NCBI GenBank assembly: GCA_021647205.1
Contig: JAKIVD010000006.1
Span: 85,781 to 149,780 of the forward strand
DNA length: 64,000 nt
Direction: 5' to 3'
Origin: Bacteroidales bacterium
GTDB taxonomy: Bacteria; Bacteroidota; Bacteroidia; Bacteroidales; F082
A program made the translations under genes and the position numbers. Shown here piece by piece: positions 1 through 8,943 of this stretch (positions within the stretch are counted from its first letter, which is position 1; the number at the start of each line of letters is the position of its first letter). The notes below the pieces were generated by a model. It saw only the letters and a list, made by a program, of their open reading frames with translations, was not told the origin of the DNA and did not search any database.

Positions 1-1
1 G

Positions 2-1350
2 TTCAAATCAACCTATCCCCAGTACAAAGTTTTCCTCAACGACCCTGACCAGGACGTGTTTCCATCAGGTTCTTTCGGGCTACTTACAGCCCCGACGCAG
101 ATTACCGGAACAGAACCGCCGTATTGCATTAATGTGAATACAAGCCAGGCAGGTGCTGTTGAGGTTCTGATAAACTTCAATGGGATTCCGGGTTACCAGG
201 CCGGTACCCGCGATGTATTGATCGCAAAAAATGTGGAAAGTGGCACATCCTGCATCGAATGGAATGGAAAAGACGGATTCGGCAAAGTAATTGAACAGTG
301 CAGCAATCCCATCGGCTTTTACATTACCTTTATCGGCGGGCTGACGCACATGCCCATTTATGATGTAGAAACAAATACCAACGGTTTTATCATCGAACTG
401 GTCCGGCCGAAAAACGCCGAATCGCACCTTGCCCTGTATTGGGACGACAGCAACATTCCGGGTTACTCAACACCGCCCTCCGAAGGATGCGACGGTACCC
501 TGGGCTGCCATGAATTTGGTTATTTTTTTGGCGATGAACATACCATTAATACCTGGTGGTATTCAACGAGTAAAATAACAGACAGCCTGACACTTTTCAG
601 CGTTGGCGTTTCACTTGACAGTGTGTTGGTGAAGGAGCAAAAATGCTCGAATGTACAAGATGGCCTTATTGAAGTTTTTATCGGTGGGGGAACTCCACCT
701 TATACCTATTCCCTGGATGGCGACAACTTTCAACCTTCACCGGTTTTTCAAAAACTGGCCAAGGGCAACTACATCCTGACGGTACGCGACAAAAATAATT
801 GTGAGAAGAAACAAGCCGTAAACGTGAAGCTGAGTACACTTATTTCTGCTGATTTTGAAGCGGAGACCGGTGATGTTTATAATCTTGTCGATTTTTTTTA
901 CCAGGGTGACGGTGCTAATTTTTATCAATGGGATTTTGGTGACGGTTTTGTTTCCGGAATCGAAAACCCATCTCACCAATATACTGTCGATTCGGTATAC
1001 TATGTTCAATTGATCACCGGAAGCGGCCCTCCTGATTACTGTTCTGATTCAATGACCAAAATGATAGAAGTGTATCCCGAATTGCAAATTTATGCACCAA
1101 CTGCCTTCAGCCCGAACAACGATCAGCTAAATGATACTTTTAAATTATTCGGGGTTGGACTGTATGGTTTTCAGGTTTATATTTTTAGTTCGGGCGGTAC
1201 ACAAATCTTTTACTCTGACAATAACATTCCTGGGACGGTAACTATCTTGCTGAAAAATGTAAACCAGGTGTTTATACCTACATTGTTATTGCCAAAGACT
1301 GGAAAGGGATGATCAAACAAAAAAAGGGAACGCTTTCACTCCTCAGATAA
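2..1350 (+). CDS. SprB/PKD/CHU_C surface protein, 5'-partial and frameshifted
   Basis: The frame is open from base 2, so the true start lies before the window; the GTG at 56 is internal. Counting from that GTG, residues about 184-255 look like a SprB repeat (GGTPPYTYSLDG, then GNYILTVRDKNNC). Residues about 265-345 form a PKD domain (FYQWDFGDG), and from about 348 a gliding-motility/CHU_C type B T9SS domain begins (PTAFSPNNDQLNDTF). The reading frame stops at 1312. The rest of the domain is intact in another frame from 1231 (WDGNY, then PGVYTYIVIAKDWKG) and stops at 1348-1350. A one-base slip near 1229-1234 therefore separates the two halves. The protein would be exported by the T9SS to the cell surface or medium. 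Whether the slip is a real mutation or a sequencing error cannot be told from one sequence. Confidence 0.75.
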
Positions 1351-1546
1351 AAAGACCCGAAATTCAAAACTTTTGCAAATAATCACCGTATAATTTGCTT
1401 TAGTCCAATATTTTATTCAAATTTGCATCAGATTGAGAAACAACAAGTACTACGTATTCCTTTTTCGTATTGCGGTTTCAACCTGACATGCCCGGTTAAT
1501 AACCAGGTAATCAGGTTATAAGAAGTAATGCAAAAACAAAGCAGGC

Positions 1547-3751
1547 ATGAAATATTTAAAACTATTTCTGATCTTTCTTATTGTGGTTGATGCGACGATG
1601 AGCCGTGCGCAAATAGGAATTCAAACGAACAACCCCGATGCCTCGTCAGCCCTTGATATTGTTTCAGGCAATAAAGGTTTGTTGGTCCCCAGGGTAACTT
1701 TAACGAGTGACCTGACGAACCCAAGCCCCGTAAGCTCACCGGCCACCGGACTGCTTGTCTTTAACAATGGGGCCAACCAGCCCGTCGGGTTTTATTATTG
1801 GGGAGGCGCTACCTGGATGAAACTTGAAACAGGCACCGGTACCATCACCAGTTGGGAATTAACGGGTAATGCCGGGACAACGGTAGGGACAAACTTCCTG
1901 GGAACCACAGATGCCGAAGCACTTGCCTTTAACACAAATAACATTGAAAGGATGAGAATCCTGAGCAATGGACAGATTGTAGTTGACAACGGCTACACCC
2001 CTCCCTATTCCGACAACAAATTTACGGTAACGGCGAACAGTACGCACGATGATGCCATTAATGGATATTCTACCAGCGGAATAGGTGTTTATGGTTATTC
2101 TGGTTCGGGCTACAGTATTCATGGAAACTCATGGAGCACTGTATCAGTTTATGCAAGAAGCCAGGCAGGGGGCGGAACAGGCCTTGTGGCAGCCGGCAAT
2201 AACGTTGCCGGGGTGTACCCGACCGGCGGTGCAGGGGCATCCTTTATCGGGGGGCCCTATGGTACTTATTCAATAGCTGTAAATGAAGATGGGACCGGTA
2301 TAGCAGCATCTGGTAATAATGCCACTATGAGCACCATTGTCGGTGGAAGCGGGGGTGCTTTTTCCGGAACCAAATACGGTATTTTTTCGAGTACGGAAAA
2401 TACAACCAATGGCATTGGTATTGGTGCCATTGGAAACGGGGGCGGTACACTATATGTTCCCTCCACGGGGGCAGGAGCTGCTTTTACAGGCAACGACGGG
2501 GTTTTTGGTAAAGGGACAAACACAACCGATGGCATCGGCATTATTGGCGTGGGCAACAATTACAATACTTACAATACAACCATGACAGGAACAGGCGGGG
2601 CCTTCTCGGGCTTCGACGGGATCTATGGCCATGCAAGCACCTCTGATGGTATCGGGGTTATCGGTTTAGGAAATAATGGAGCCACTTACAATACCTTAGC
2701 CGATGGTACAGGAACAGGGGGTGCGTTTACCGGCTACCACGGGCTTTACGGACATGCTGTCAATACTACCGAAGGTACTGGTGTTGTTGGCGTAGGGAAT
2801 GACGGAACCAATTACCACACCCTAACAAATGGGAGCGGTGGGGCATTTTCGGGTTACAACGGCTTATATGGCTACGCAGAAAATGCCACGGGCAACGGTG
2901 TGGTCGGTCTTGGAAATAACAACAGCGTTCTGTATACTTTTTCCAGTGGCAGTGGCGGTGCATTTACCGGCGCAACAAATGGAATCGCAGGTTTTGGAAC
3001 CACAGCAGGTGGATCAACTTACGGCGTTTGGGGAGAATATACCGGTGGTGGTAACAATGATGGGATTGGTGTTTATGGAAAGGCCTGGCCAAATAGTGGC
3101 TGGGGGTATGGCGTAATCGGGCAGGGCAGGTATTATGGTGTTTTTTCGTCTGGCAACTTTGGGGCCAGTGGCAGCAAATCTTTTGTAATCGACCATCCTA
3201 TCGATCCCGAAAATAAAATACTCAAACATTATACTATTGAGTCGCCGGAAGTACTAAACATGTACAGGGGCAATGTTTTGTTGGATGAGAATGGCGAAGC
3301 AGTTGTTACCCTTCCGGATTACTTTCTCTTTATCAATATTAATTTCTCCTATGCTTTAACACCGATTGGTCAACAGGCCCCTTATCTGTTTGTGAAAGAA
3401 GAAATTGATGATGAAGGACGTTTTATCATTTCCGGTGGAAATCCCGATCAGAAAATCTCCTGGGTAGTTTACGCTGAAAGAAATGACTTGTACATGCAGC
3501 GGGAACGAAAAACAAATCCTGAAATGGTGGAGATAGAAAAGAAACCAAATGAAAGAGGAAAATACTTAGTGCCTGATCTGTACGGTCAACCACCTGTGAA
3601 AGGGTTCTTTTATATGGGAAAAAGTATTGTGGCGAAGACCCCGTCAAAGCACAAAATCCAAAGCAATAAAACCAACAGCACAAAGATGATAAATGAGCTG
3701 AAAACAACAAATTCAAAGGCGGAACAGATTGAAGAAATCAAAGATAAATAA
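1547..3751 (+). CDS. Secreted repeat-rich surface/fibre-like protein
   Basis: 734 residues. A signal peptide (about 1-22, ending RAQ) precedes a common Bacteroidota N-terminal module (IGIQTNNPDASSALDI, then GLLVPRVTL and ATGLLVFNNG). From about residue 228 to 488 a Gly-rich unit of about 40 residues is repeated some seven times (GGAFSGxxGxYGxA, GIGVxGxGN). The C-terminal domain has the pattern KSFVIDHPIDPENK, ESPEVLNMYRGNV and LPDYF, which I recognise from the ends of repetitive surface and tail-fibre-like proteins. A Lys/Thr-rich tail follows and no T9SS domain is evident. It is only 6 bases upstream of the next gene, so the two are probably cotranscribed. A structural role on the cell surface is inferred; no enzymatic motif is visible. 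Confidence 0.75.
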   Translation: MKYLKLFLIFLIVVDATMSRAQIGIQTNNPDASSALDIVSGNKGLLVPRVTLTSDLTNPSPVSSPATGLLVFNNGANQPVGFYYWGGATWMKLETGTGTITSWELTGNAGTTVGTNFLGTTDAEALAFNTNNIERMRILSNGQIVVDNGYTPPYSDNKFTVTANSTHDDAINGYSTSGIGVYGYSGSGYSIHGNSWSTVSVYARSQAGGGTGLVAAGNNVAGVYPTGGAGASFIGGPYGTYSIAVNEDGTGIAASGNNATMSTIVGGSGGAFSGTKYGIFSSTENTTNGIGIGAIGNGGGTLYVPSTGAGAAFTGNDGVFGKGTNTTDGIGIIGVGNNYNTYNTTMTGTGGAFSGFDGIYGHASTSDGIGVIGLGNNGATYNTLADGTGTGGAFTGYHGLYGHAVNTTEGTGVVGVGNDGTNYHTLTNGSGGAFSGYNGLYGYAENATGNGVVGLGNNNSVLYTFSSGSGGAFTGATNGIAGFGTTAGGSTYGVWGEYTGGGNNDGIGVYGKAWPNSGWGYGVIGQGRYYGVFSSGNFGASGSKSFVIDHPIDPENKILKHYTIESPEVLNMYRGNVLLDENGEAVVTLPDYFLFININFSYALTPIGQQAPYLFVKEEIDDEGRFIISGGNPDQKISWVVYAERNDLYMQRERKTNPEMVEIEKKPNERGKYLVPDLYGQPPVKGFFYMGKSIVAKTPSKHKIQSNKTNSTKMINELKTTNSKAEQIEEIKDK
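2226..3009 (+). repeat. In-frame tandem repeats in the surface protein gene
   Basis: About seven degenerate copies of a unit of roughly 115-130 bp, encoding GGAFSGxxGxYGxA - N/D-x-T/S-x-GIGVxGxGN. Copies have diverged at the DNA level but keep the frame and the Gly/Asn/Thr pattern. This suggests an elongated beta-structure and a substrate for copy-number change by recombination. Confidence 0.6.
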
Positions 3752-3757
3752 ACCTGT

Positions 3758-5281
3758 ATGATGAATTTCGGCCATCAACTGCTAAACCGCTTACTGTTTA
3801 CAACAGCATTGCTGATGTGTGGGCATTTTGCCCACGCCCAGTTCACCATCATGCCCAGCAGCTACATCACCATCAGGGAAGGCTCCACGCTCCGAATAGG
3901 AACAGACCTTTACATCAACAGCAACGCCACTGCTTCGGGATACCTGGTTGACCGGACCGTTGACGGTGATGTTGTAATTGCAGGGGACATTACCGTAGAA
4001 AGGTACATGAGCGCCAATTACTGGCACAATACCTCTTCACCGGTGAGTACTGCCAATAGCAGCGTTTACCCCGGTACCGAGCTGGTATTTTATTACGATG
4101 AAACACTAATTATTAACGACTGGATGTTTGGATGGGTTATGTACAGCGGGGCCTTGTCAGTGATGAAAGGCTACGATGTATATTTCGATCAAAACCCCGT
4201 AACTGTGTTGTACACGGCAACAGGTACCCAAACCATCAATACCGGCTCCTTCAATTCGCCGGTTACAATAAGTTATTGGGACAACGGAGAAGTAGATCCG
4301 CACCGGGGCTGGAATTTACTTGGAAACCCCTATCCGTCCCCTGTTGACTGGCAGGTGAGTTCCGGTTGGGATAAATCAGATATTAACGATGCCAAATATA
4401 TCTGGGACGGCCCCAACGATAATTATACGATTTGGATTGGTGGGGGATCACCCATCGGCATCAATGGCGGAACGCGTTATATCCCTTCAAACCAGGGCTT
4501 TTGGGTTCAGGCTGTTCAAAATGGCAGCGTACAGGTGACCAATTCTTCCCGTATTGGCGAAACACCTGCCACACCCGACTACTACAAAAACAAAACCATC
4601 GGTTACCCTGTATTGGATTTAATGGCTCATGCCAACGGGCTTACCGATGAATGTATGATTCGTTTTCTTGATGGGGCGTCTGAGGCATTCGACCTGAATT
4701 ACGATGCCACAAAACTATTCAGCCAGGGGAACGAAGTCCCGCAAATAGCCACGATGTCAGAAAATATCAACCTTGCAATAAACTCACTGCCCGAGCTAAA
4801 AGATGAATTAATGGTCCCCTTAAGTTTTCAGTGCAAGAAGGCCGGGTATTACACAATCGGTTTAACAGACGTTACCAACCTTGATGCTTTTGTAAAAGTT
4901 TACCTGAAAGATGAATTGGAGCAAAAAACCATTGACCTGTCCGCTAATTTAAGCTACCGCTTCTATCATGACCCCATGAACAGGAAAAACAGGTTTAAAA
5001 TCTATTTCAACCCTTCTGAGGATGTTATTAATAATATCGGCCCCGAAGATTATTTTTCAGTTTTTGCGAATCGGGGCGGCATCTCCATATTAAAAAATAC
5101 TAACAAGTTACTCACAGGCCGCATTTGGGTTTATAATACATTGGGGCAGCCCGTTTATTCCACAGAATTAAGCAGTAACAGCGAAATGCTGTTAAAATTA
5201 ATGCTTGCCTCTGGATACTACTACGTAAGTATTATAACGCCCCAACAGATTAGCAACCATAAAATTTTTATTAGTAATTGA
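3758..5281 (+). CDS. T9SS type A sorted secreted protein
   Basis: 507 residues. Signal peptide about 1-27 (ends AHAQ). The body is an Asx/Tyr-rich beta protein of the kind common among Bacteroidota surface proteins (GWNLLGNPYPSPVDW, SNQGFWVQA). The last about 75 residues form a T9SS type A sorting domain (ISILKNTN, GRIWVYNTLGQPVYS, SGYYYVSI, then HKIFISN). The signature GNPYPS followed by FWVQ usually marks repetitive T9SS cargo of unknown function. It starts 6 bases after the repeat-rich gene and is probably its operon partner. No catalytic domain is recognised. Confidence 0.8.
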   Translation: MMNFGHQLLNRLLFTTALLMCGHFAHAQFTIMPSSYITIREGSTLRIGTDLYINSNATASGYLVDRTVDGDVVIAGDITVERYMSANYWHNTSSPVSTANSSVYPGTELVFYYDETLIINDWMFGWVMYSGALSVMKGYDVYFDQNPVTVLYTATGTQTINTGSFNSPVTISYWDNGEVDPHRGWNLLGNPYPSPVDWQVSSGWDKSDINDAKYIWDGPNDNYTIWIGGGSPIGINGGTRYIPSNQGFWVQAVQNGSVQVTNSSRIGETPATPDYYKNKTIGYPVLDLMAHANGLTDECMIRFLDGASEAFDLNYDATKLFSQGNEVPQIATMSENINLAINSLPELKDELMVPLSFQCKKAGYYTIGLTDVTNLDAFVKVYLKDELEQKTIDLSANLSYRFYHDPMNRKNRFKIYFNPSEDVINNIGPEDYFSVFANRGGISILKNTNKLLTGRIWVYNTLGQPVYSTELSSNSEMLLKLMLASGYYYVSIITPQQISNHKIFISN

Positions 5282-5481
5282 TAATTTGTATTTTTGGAAA
5301 ATTCTTGTTTTGACTATTTATGTCTGAGACTACATTTTCACTAATATAAAAATTCAGTATCTCCACCTGAAAATGGATATTTACTGAATTATTAGCTAAA
5401 TACTTACACAATTTTGCAACCTTCACACGAATTGAACGTAACAGCAACTAATTGAAAAATTAATTTTGAAAATAAAATAAA

Positions 5482-6297
5482 ATGAAAACAACCAAACACT
5501 TATCAACATTCTTAGCATTAATAGCTTTTTTGATTTCCGGTACCACATTGGTAGCGCAGGAACTTGAAGTATCACCAACACAGCTTTCGTTTAACGCAAA
5601 CCCCGGTTCGTCGCAAACAAGGCAATTGTTTGTAAGAAACAAAGCGAAAACTGAGCAGTCCTTTATTTTTAATATTGGCGACTGGCTTCAGGATGAAAAT
5701 GGGGAAGTGTCTTATTTTGAACCCGGAACAACGGGCCGCTCCTGCGCTGACTGGATTACCGTCTCTCCTTCGCTGATTACTTTACAGCCTAACGAATCGG
5801 CCAATGTAAATGTAACCATGCTTGTCCCTAACGACGACGCATCAACAAAATGGGCTGTCATATTTGTAGAATCTGCCGTTGAGCGGACAGGTGCCAAGGC
5901 AATTGATAAAGCGATCAGCATGGGCGTTCAAATTAGTGCCCGTATTGCGGTTTCCGTTTTCCAATCCCCGGAAAGCAATAATTTCTATAAGGGGACTATT
6001 GAAGGTTTAACCGAAAAAGTTGACAGCGAGAATAACCGTACTTATGAAACAATGGTTGTAAACCTGGGCGACAAGATTTTAAACTGCAAGGTTTATTTTA
6101 CGGTTTCTAACCTGGCCACAGCAGAAGAATTTACTTCAACACCCATTGAATTTGCGCTACTTCCCGAATCAAACAAAAAAGTAGAATACACACTCGAAAA
6201 ACCACTTGAGAAAGGAAAATACTCTGTGGCAGCTATTCTCGATTATGGAAATACTGATGAACTGGAGGGCATACAGCTCGACGTCGACATCAAGTAG
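5482..6297 (+). CDS. PapD-like periplasmic chaperone-type protein
   Basis: 271 residues with a signal peptide (about 1-25, ends VAQ) and two Ig-like beta-sandwich domains. Domain 1 (about 26-150) begins ELEVSPTQLSFNANPG, then WITVSPSLITLQPNESANV and WAVIFVESAVE. This is the strand order of a PapD-type N-terminal domain, with a short A strand and the 'pro-x-x-leu-x-pro-gly/asn' step. Domain 2 (about 160-271) ends in KPLEKGKYSVAAILDYG. The next gene starts 14 bases on, and three small secreted subunit-like genes and an usher-like gene follow. By context it would bind and deliver subunits in the periplasm. The alternative is a free-standing Ig-like protein; without structure comparison the chaperone role is an inference. 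Confidence 0.6.
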   Translation: MKTTKHLSTFLALIAFLISGTTLVAQELEVSPTQLSFNANPGSSQTRQLFVRNKAKTEQSFIFNIGDWLQDENGEVSYFEPGTTGRSCADWITVSPSLITLQPNESANVNVTMLVPNDDASTKWAVIFVESAVERTGAKAIDKAISMGVQISARIAVSVFQSPESNNFYKGTIEGLTEKVDSENNRTYETMVVNLGDKILNCKVYFTVSNLATAEEFTSTPIEFALLPESNKKVEYTLEKPLEKGKYSVAAILDYGNTDELEGIQLDVDIK

Positions 6298-6311
6298 AGG
6301 GTTTTTGATAT

Positions 6312-7430
6312 ATGAAAAAGCAAGCTGTATTGTTGTTATCCACCTTGTTTTTTTCCGGGTTTTCGTTCTCACAAACAAAGCAAGTTGTTGATACTGGTTA
6401 CTACTACCAGGATTCCTCTTTCGTTTTAAAATCGATAGTTACCTACGAAGTAACAGGGGAAGGGGACACCTTAAAAAACGGGCCTGCCGTTTATTACTAC
6501 GTAACCGGTAATGTTTTACAAAGAGGTGCTTACAAACACGGAAAGATCCATGGAACCTGGACAAGTTATTATGTTGACGGTACTGTTAAAAATGTCGGAA
6601 ATTATGTAAACGACTCATTGAATGGAGAAGTCTCGTTGTACTACAAAACAGGCCGGCTTAACGAAACCAGGATTTACCGCAACAATTTGCTCAATGGTAT
6701 TGTAAGCGGTTATTATCCGGATGGAAATATCAGTTATCGAATAAATTATGTTGACAGCGCTCAGAATGGATTGTATGAAAAATACTACGAATCGGGAAAG
6801 TTAAAAGAAAAGACATCTATTCACGGGCAGTATTTTTTTGGTGAATACAAATCGTATTATGAGAACGGACAAATTGAAAAAGAATACAACTATTCAGGAT
6901 TTGAAATAAACGGACCCTATAAAGTATATTACGATAACGGCAACCCCATGATAATTGCTTTCTACGAAAATAGCAAACCACAAGGACTGATGGAAATCTT
7001 TCATAAAAACGGTTGTTTATACGAAAGTGGCCAGTTGGACCATGGTGTAAGAAAAGGGGAGTGGATTACTTATTTTGACGATAGTACACGCTACATGCAA
7101 GGGCGCTACGTAAACGGGTTACCAGAAGGAATGTGGAAAGTTTACCACAGCAACGGCGTACTGAAACAAGAAGGCATTTACAAAAAAGGAATTTCGGAAG
7201 GAAAGTGGAAATACTATTTTGACAATGGCCAGATACAAAAACAGGGGCTTTACAAAAACAATAAGGAACAAGGCCTCTGGTTGCATTATTATGAAGATGG
7301 ACACATGAAACTTCAGTTGTACTACAATATGGGCGCACTTGAGGGTGTTTGTACCGCATTCGACAAAGAAGGAAAAATTGTTGAACAGGTGGAGTACCTG
7401 AATAATGTCATGATAAAAAAAATTAAGTAA
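6312..7430 (+). CDS. Secreted MORN-2 type repeat protein
   Basis: 372 residues. The signal peptide (about 1-20, ends SFSQ) is followed by roughly thirteen copies of a 22-24-residue unit of the form G-x-W/Y-x-x-Y-Y/H-x-N/D-G-x-x-x-x-x-G-x-Y-x-x-G (for example GKWKYYFDNGQIQKQGLY). This is the MORN-2 repeat, also found in YwqK-type proteins. Such repeats form an extended beta-hairpin meander with binding rather than catalytic roles. The gene sits between the chaperone-like gene (14 bases upstream) and the first subunit-like gene (39 bases downstream) on the same strand. It probably belongs to that operon, perhaps as an accessory or scaffold factor; the function is unknown. Confidence 0.75.
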   Translation: MKKQAVLLLSTLFFSGFSFSQTKQVVDTGYYYQDSSFVLKSIVTYEVTGEGDTLKNGPAVYYYVTGNVLQRGAYKHGKIHGTWTSYYVDGTVKNVGNYVNDSLNGEVSLYYKTGRLNETRIYRNNLLNGIVSGYYPDGNISYRINYVDSAQNGLYEKYYESGKLKEKTSIHGQYFFGEYKSYYENGQIEKEYNYSGFEINGPYKVYYDNGNPMIIAFYENSKPQGLMEIFHKNGCLYESGQLDHGVRKGEWITYFDDSTRYMQGRYVNGLPEGMWKVYHSNGVLKQEGIYKKGISEGKWKYYFDNGQIQKQGLYKNNKEQGLWLHYYEDGHMKLQLYYNMGALEGVCTAFDKEGKIVEQVEYLNNVMIKKIK

Positions 7431-7469
7431 ACAAAGTTGTGTTAATGCTTACTTCGGTAAATCCTGAAA

Positions 7470-8039
7470 ATGAAACATACACTATTTCTGGTCATTTTAG
7501 TTTTTGTTCTGGTAGTAAAACCGCTGAACGGACAGGATATTCCCCCTCCCAACCCTTACATTAACATCAACATCATTTCTGGTAACGCCATTCAGTTTAT
7601 TTTTAGCGATATAAACCAATACATTGACGGAATTTTAAATGGTGGCCAGTCAACTTTTATCAGGATAGGCTGCATTGCCGATTGGAAACTCCAGTTCCAT
7701 ACAGACCAGGCCATGTTTTACGGACAAAACAACCCGGCACATACAATGGAACTTAATAATGTCGGGCTGGTCGTTGTTTCGACAGGGACAAACCTTGACG
7801 ATGGGACAAATATTATTAACTACGCCAAAACCCTGCCCCTGGCACTGCAAAGCACACCGGTTCTGCTGCTTACTAAAGGAAGCGGGAGCAACAAAGGTTA
7901 TGGGTTGCGGAATGCATTTACCCTGAATTGGGAAATGGGAACCCGAAGGGGAAACATGAACAGCCAGACCATGCTCGAACAGGCATTGTACCCGGATATA
8001 TATAATTTGGACATCATTTTAACACTCTCATTCTATTGA
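7470..8039 (+). CDS. Small secreted subunit-like protein (paralogue 1)
   Basis: 189 residues with a signal peptide (about 1-22, ends LNGQ) and a single predicted beta-rich domain. It shares an ordered pattern with the two following genes: a W-x-L/M core strand (ADWKLQF), NVGLVVVSTGTNLDDGTN, LLLTKGSG, FTLNWEMGTRRGNMN, and a C-terminal strand LDIILTLSFY. Size, secretion and position between a chaperone-like and an usher-like gene suggest a fibre subunit, perhaps minor or tip. No cysteine pair or lipobox is seen. The family is not one I can name. Confidence 0.6.
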   Translation: MKHTLFLVILVFVLVVKPLNGQDIPPPNPYININIISGNAIQFIFSDINQYIDGILNGGQSTFIRIGCIADWKLQFHTDQAMFYGQNNPAHTMELNNVGLVVVSTGTNLDDGTNIINYAKTLPLALQSTPVLLLTKGSGSNKGYGLRNAFTLNWEMGTRRGNMNSQTMLEQALYPDIYNLDIILTLSFY

Positions 8040-8112
8040 ACACAAAATCACGCATATAGGAATATTTTTAATGCAAAAATTTGCCAAAATGATTTTTTTT
8101 TAACATTGTTTT

Positions 8113-8142
8113 TTTGATATCTCAATATTTTATATATATTTG
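8113..8142 (+). promoter_or_regulatory. Bacteroidota-type promoter for the middle subunit gene
   Basis: TTTG at 8113-8116, 18 bases, then TATATTTG at 8135-8142 is an exact match to the -33/-7 pattern TTTG-N18-TAnnTTTG. Transcription would start near 8149, leaving a leader of about 114 bases. This is among the best promoter matches in the window. Confidence 0.75.
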
Positions 8143-8262
8143 TATCGTGTTGGAGCAGCACAAAACAACAAGCAAAAAGAAAAACAACAAAGATTAAGCA
8201 ACAAACAAGCGACAAGTAACAAGCAAAAACCCATATTTTTTTATTCACTAAATTTTTTTATT
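8143..8262 (+). promoter_or_regulatory. Long A-rich untranslated leader
   Basis: About 114 bases between the predicted start of transcription and the ATG at 8263. The leader is A-rich and almost free of G, with recurring ACAAGCAAAA/AACAAGC/ACAAGTAACAAG words (8163-8230). It lacks strong folding and a Shine-Dalgarno. Unstructured A-rich leaders are typical of highly translated Bacteroidota genes, so high expression is the likely meaning. Confidence 0.5.
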
Positions 8263-8856
8263 ATGAAAAAATTAATTATTATTTTATTGACTTTGTTTGC
8301 CATGCAAACAACAAGCGTATTAGCTCAAACAGATATTGTCAACTTTGAGGCAATTCTGCTTGACGTAACAACAATTACAGTTACGGCCGGACAGGATATT
8401 TCCGTAACATTTGCAACCAGTGATGACTACAACAATGGTTTCGATGTGATTACTCCGGTTACCACTGTTGAGGTGGTTGCACTTCTCGACTGGGAGATGA
8501 GTATTTCAGCCCCTGATTTTGACAATGCCGATGGTGGCGGGGACATTATCCCGATCAACAATGTAGGTGTTTGGTGTGAGGCAACCGGTGTTCACCAGTT
8601 TGGTGTCGAATTGACCTGTCTTTACACTACAATTACCACCCCGGTGGGCCTGACCAATGCAGATCAGTTGTTAATTGGCAACGGAACCGGAAACAACGGT
8701 GATGCCGCTGACAACTCTTTTAACCTGAACTGGGAAATGGGATCAATGAACGGTTCGATGAACCCAAACAGCATGTTCTCTCAGGTTGCTGACGGGACAA
8801 TCGGAAGTCTTGGTACTTACAATACTGTTATTACATTGACCCTGACGACACTTTAG
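8263..8856 (+). CDS. Small secreted subunit-like protein (paralogue 2, probable major subunit)
   Basis: 197 residues from the ATG at 8263, which gives a clean signal peptide (MKKLIIILL to VLAQ). An upstream in-frame TTG at 8140 overlaps the promoter and is rejected. The mature part (about 178 residues) is Thr/Val/Asn-rich. It carries the motifs shared with its neighbours: LDWEMSI, NNVGVWCEATG, DQLLIGNGTG, FNLNWEMGSMNGSMN and a final VITLTLTTL strand. A separate promoter and leader upstream and an intrinsic terminator immediately downstream suggest much higher expression than the flanking genes. That fits a polymerising major subunit. It has two cysteines (near residues 148 and 160 by eye), and whether they pair is unknown. 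Confidence 0.65.
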   Translation: MKKLIIILLTLFAMQTTSVLAQTDIVNFEAILLDVTTITVTAGQDISVTFATSDDYNNGFDVITPVTTVEVVALLDWEMSISAPDFDNADGGGDIIPINNVGVWCEATGVHQFGVELTCLYTTITTPVGLTNADQLLIGNGTGNNGDAADNSFNLNWEMGSMNGSMNPNSMFSQVADGTIGSLGTYNTVITLTLTTL

Positions 8857-8874
8857 TCTGTAATTTTCTTGTTT

Positions 8875-8912
8875 AAAAAAGGAAACATGGGTCAACCGTG
8901 TTTCCTTTTTTT
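8875..8912 (+). terminator. Strong intrinsic terminator after the middle subunit gene
   Basis: Left arm AAAAAAGGAAACATGG (8875-8890), loop GTCAA, right arm CCGTGTTTCCTTTTTT (8896-8911). The 16-pair stem contains one G-U pair and ends in a T run. It lies inside a same-strand gene cluster and would cut transcription of the usher-like gene relative to the subunit gene. Confidence 0.85.
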
Positions 8913-8943
8913 GTTCAGGATTGTGATACCTTTGCGTGCTATA

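Noticed and set aside
56..1312. GTG at 56 as the start of the first gene
   Set aside because: The frame is open back to base 2, and no signal peptide follows the GTG; the gene enters from outside the window.
8140..8262. TTG start at 8140 for the middle subunit gene
   Set aside because: It lies inside the -7 promoter element and the extra 41 residues precede a clean signal peptide at 8263.
8869..8943. TTG start at 8869 for the third subunit gene
   Set aside because: It reads through the terminator hairpin; the ATG at 8944 begins a good signal peptide.
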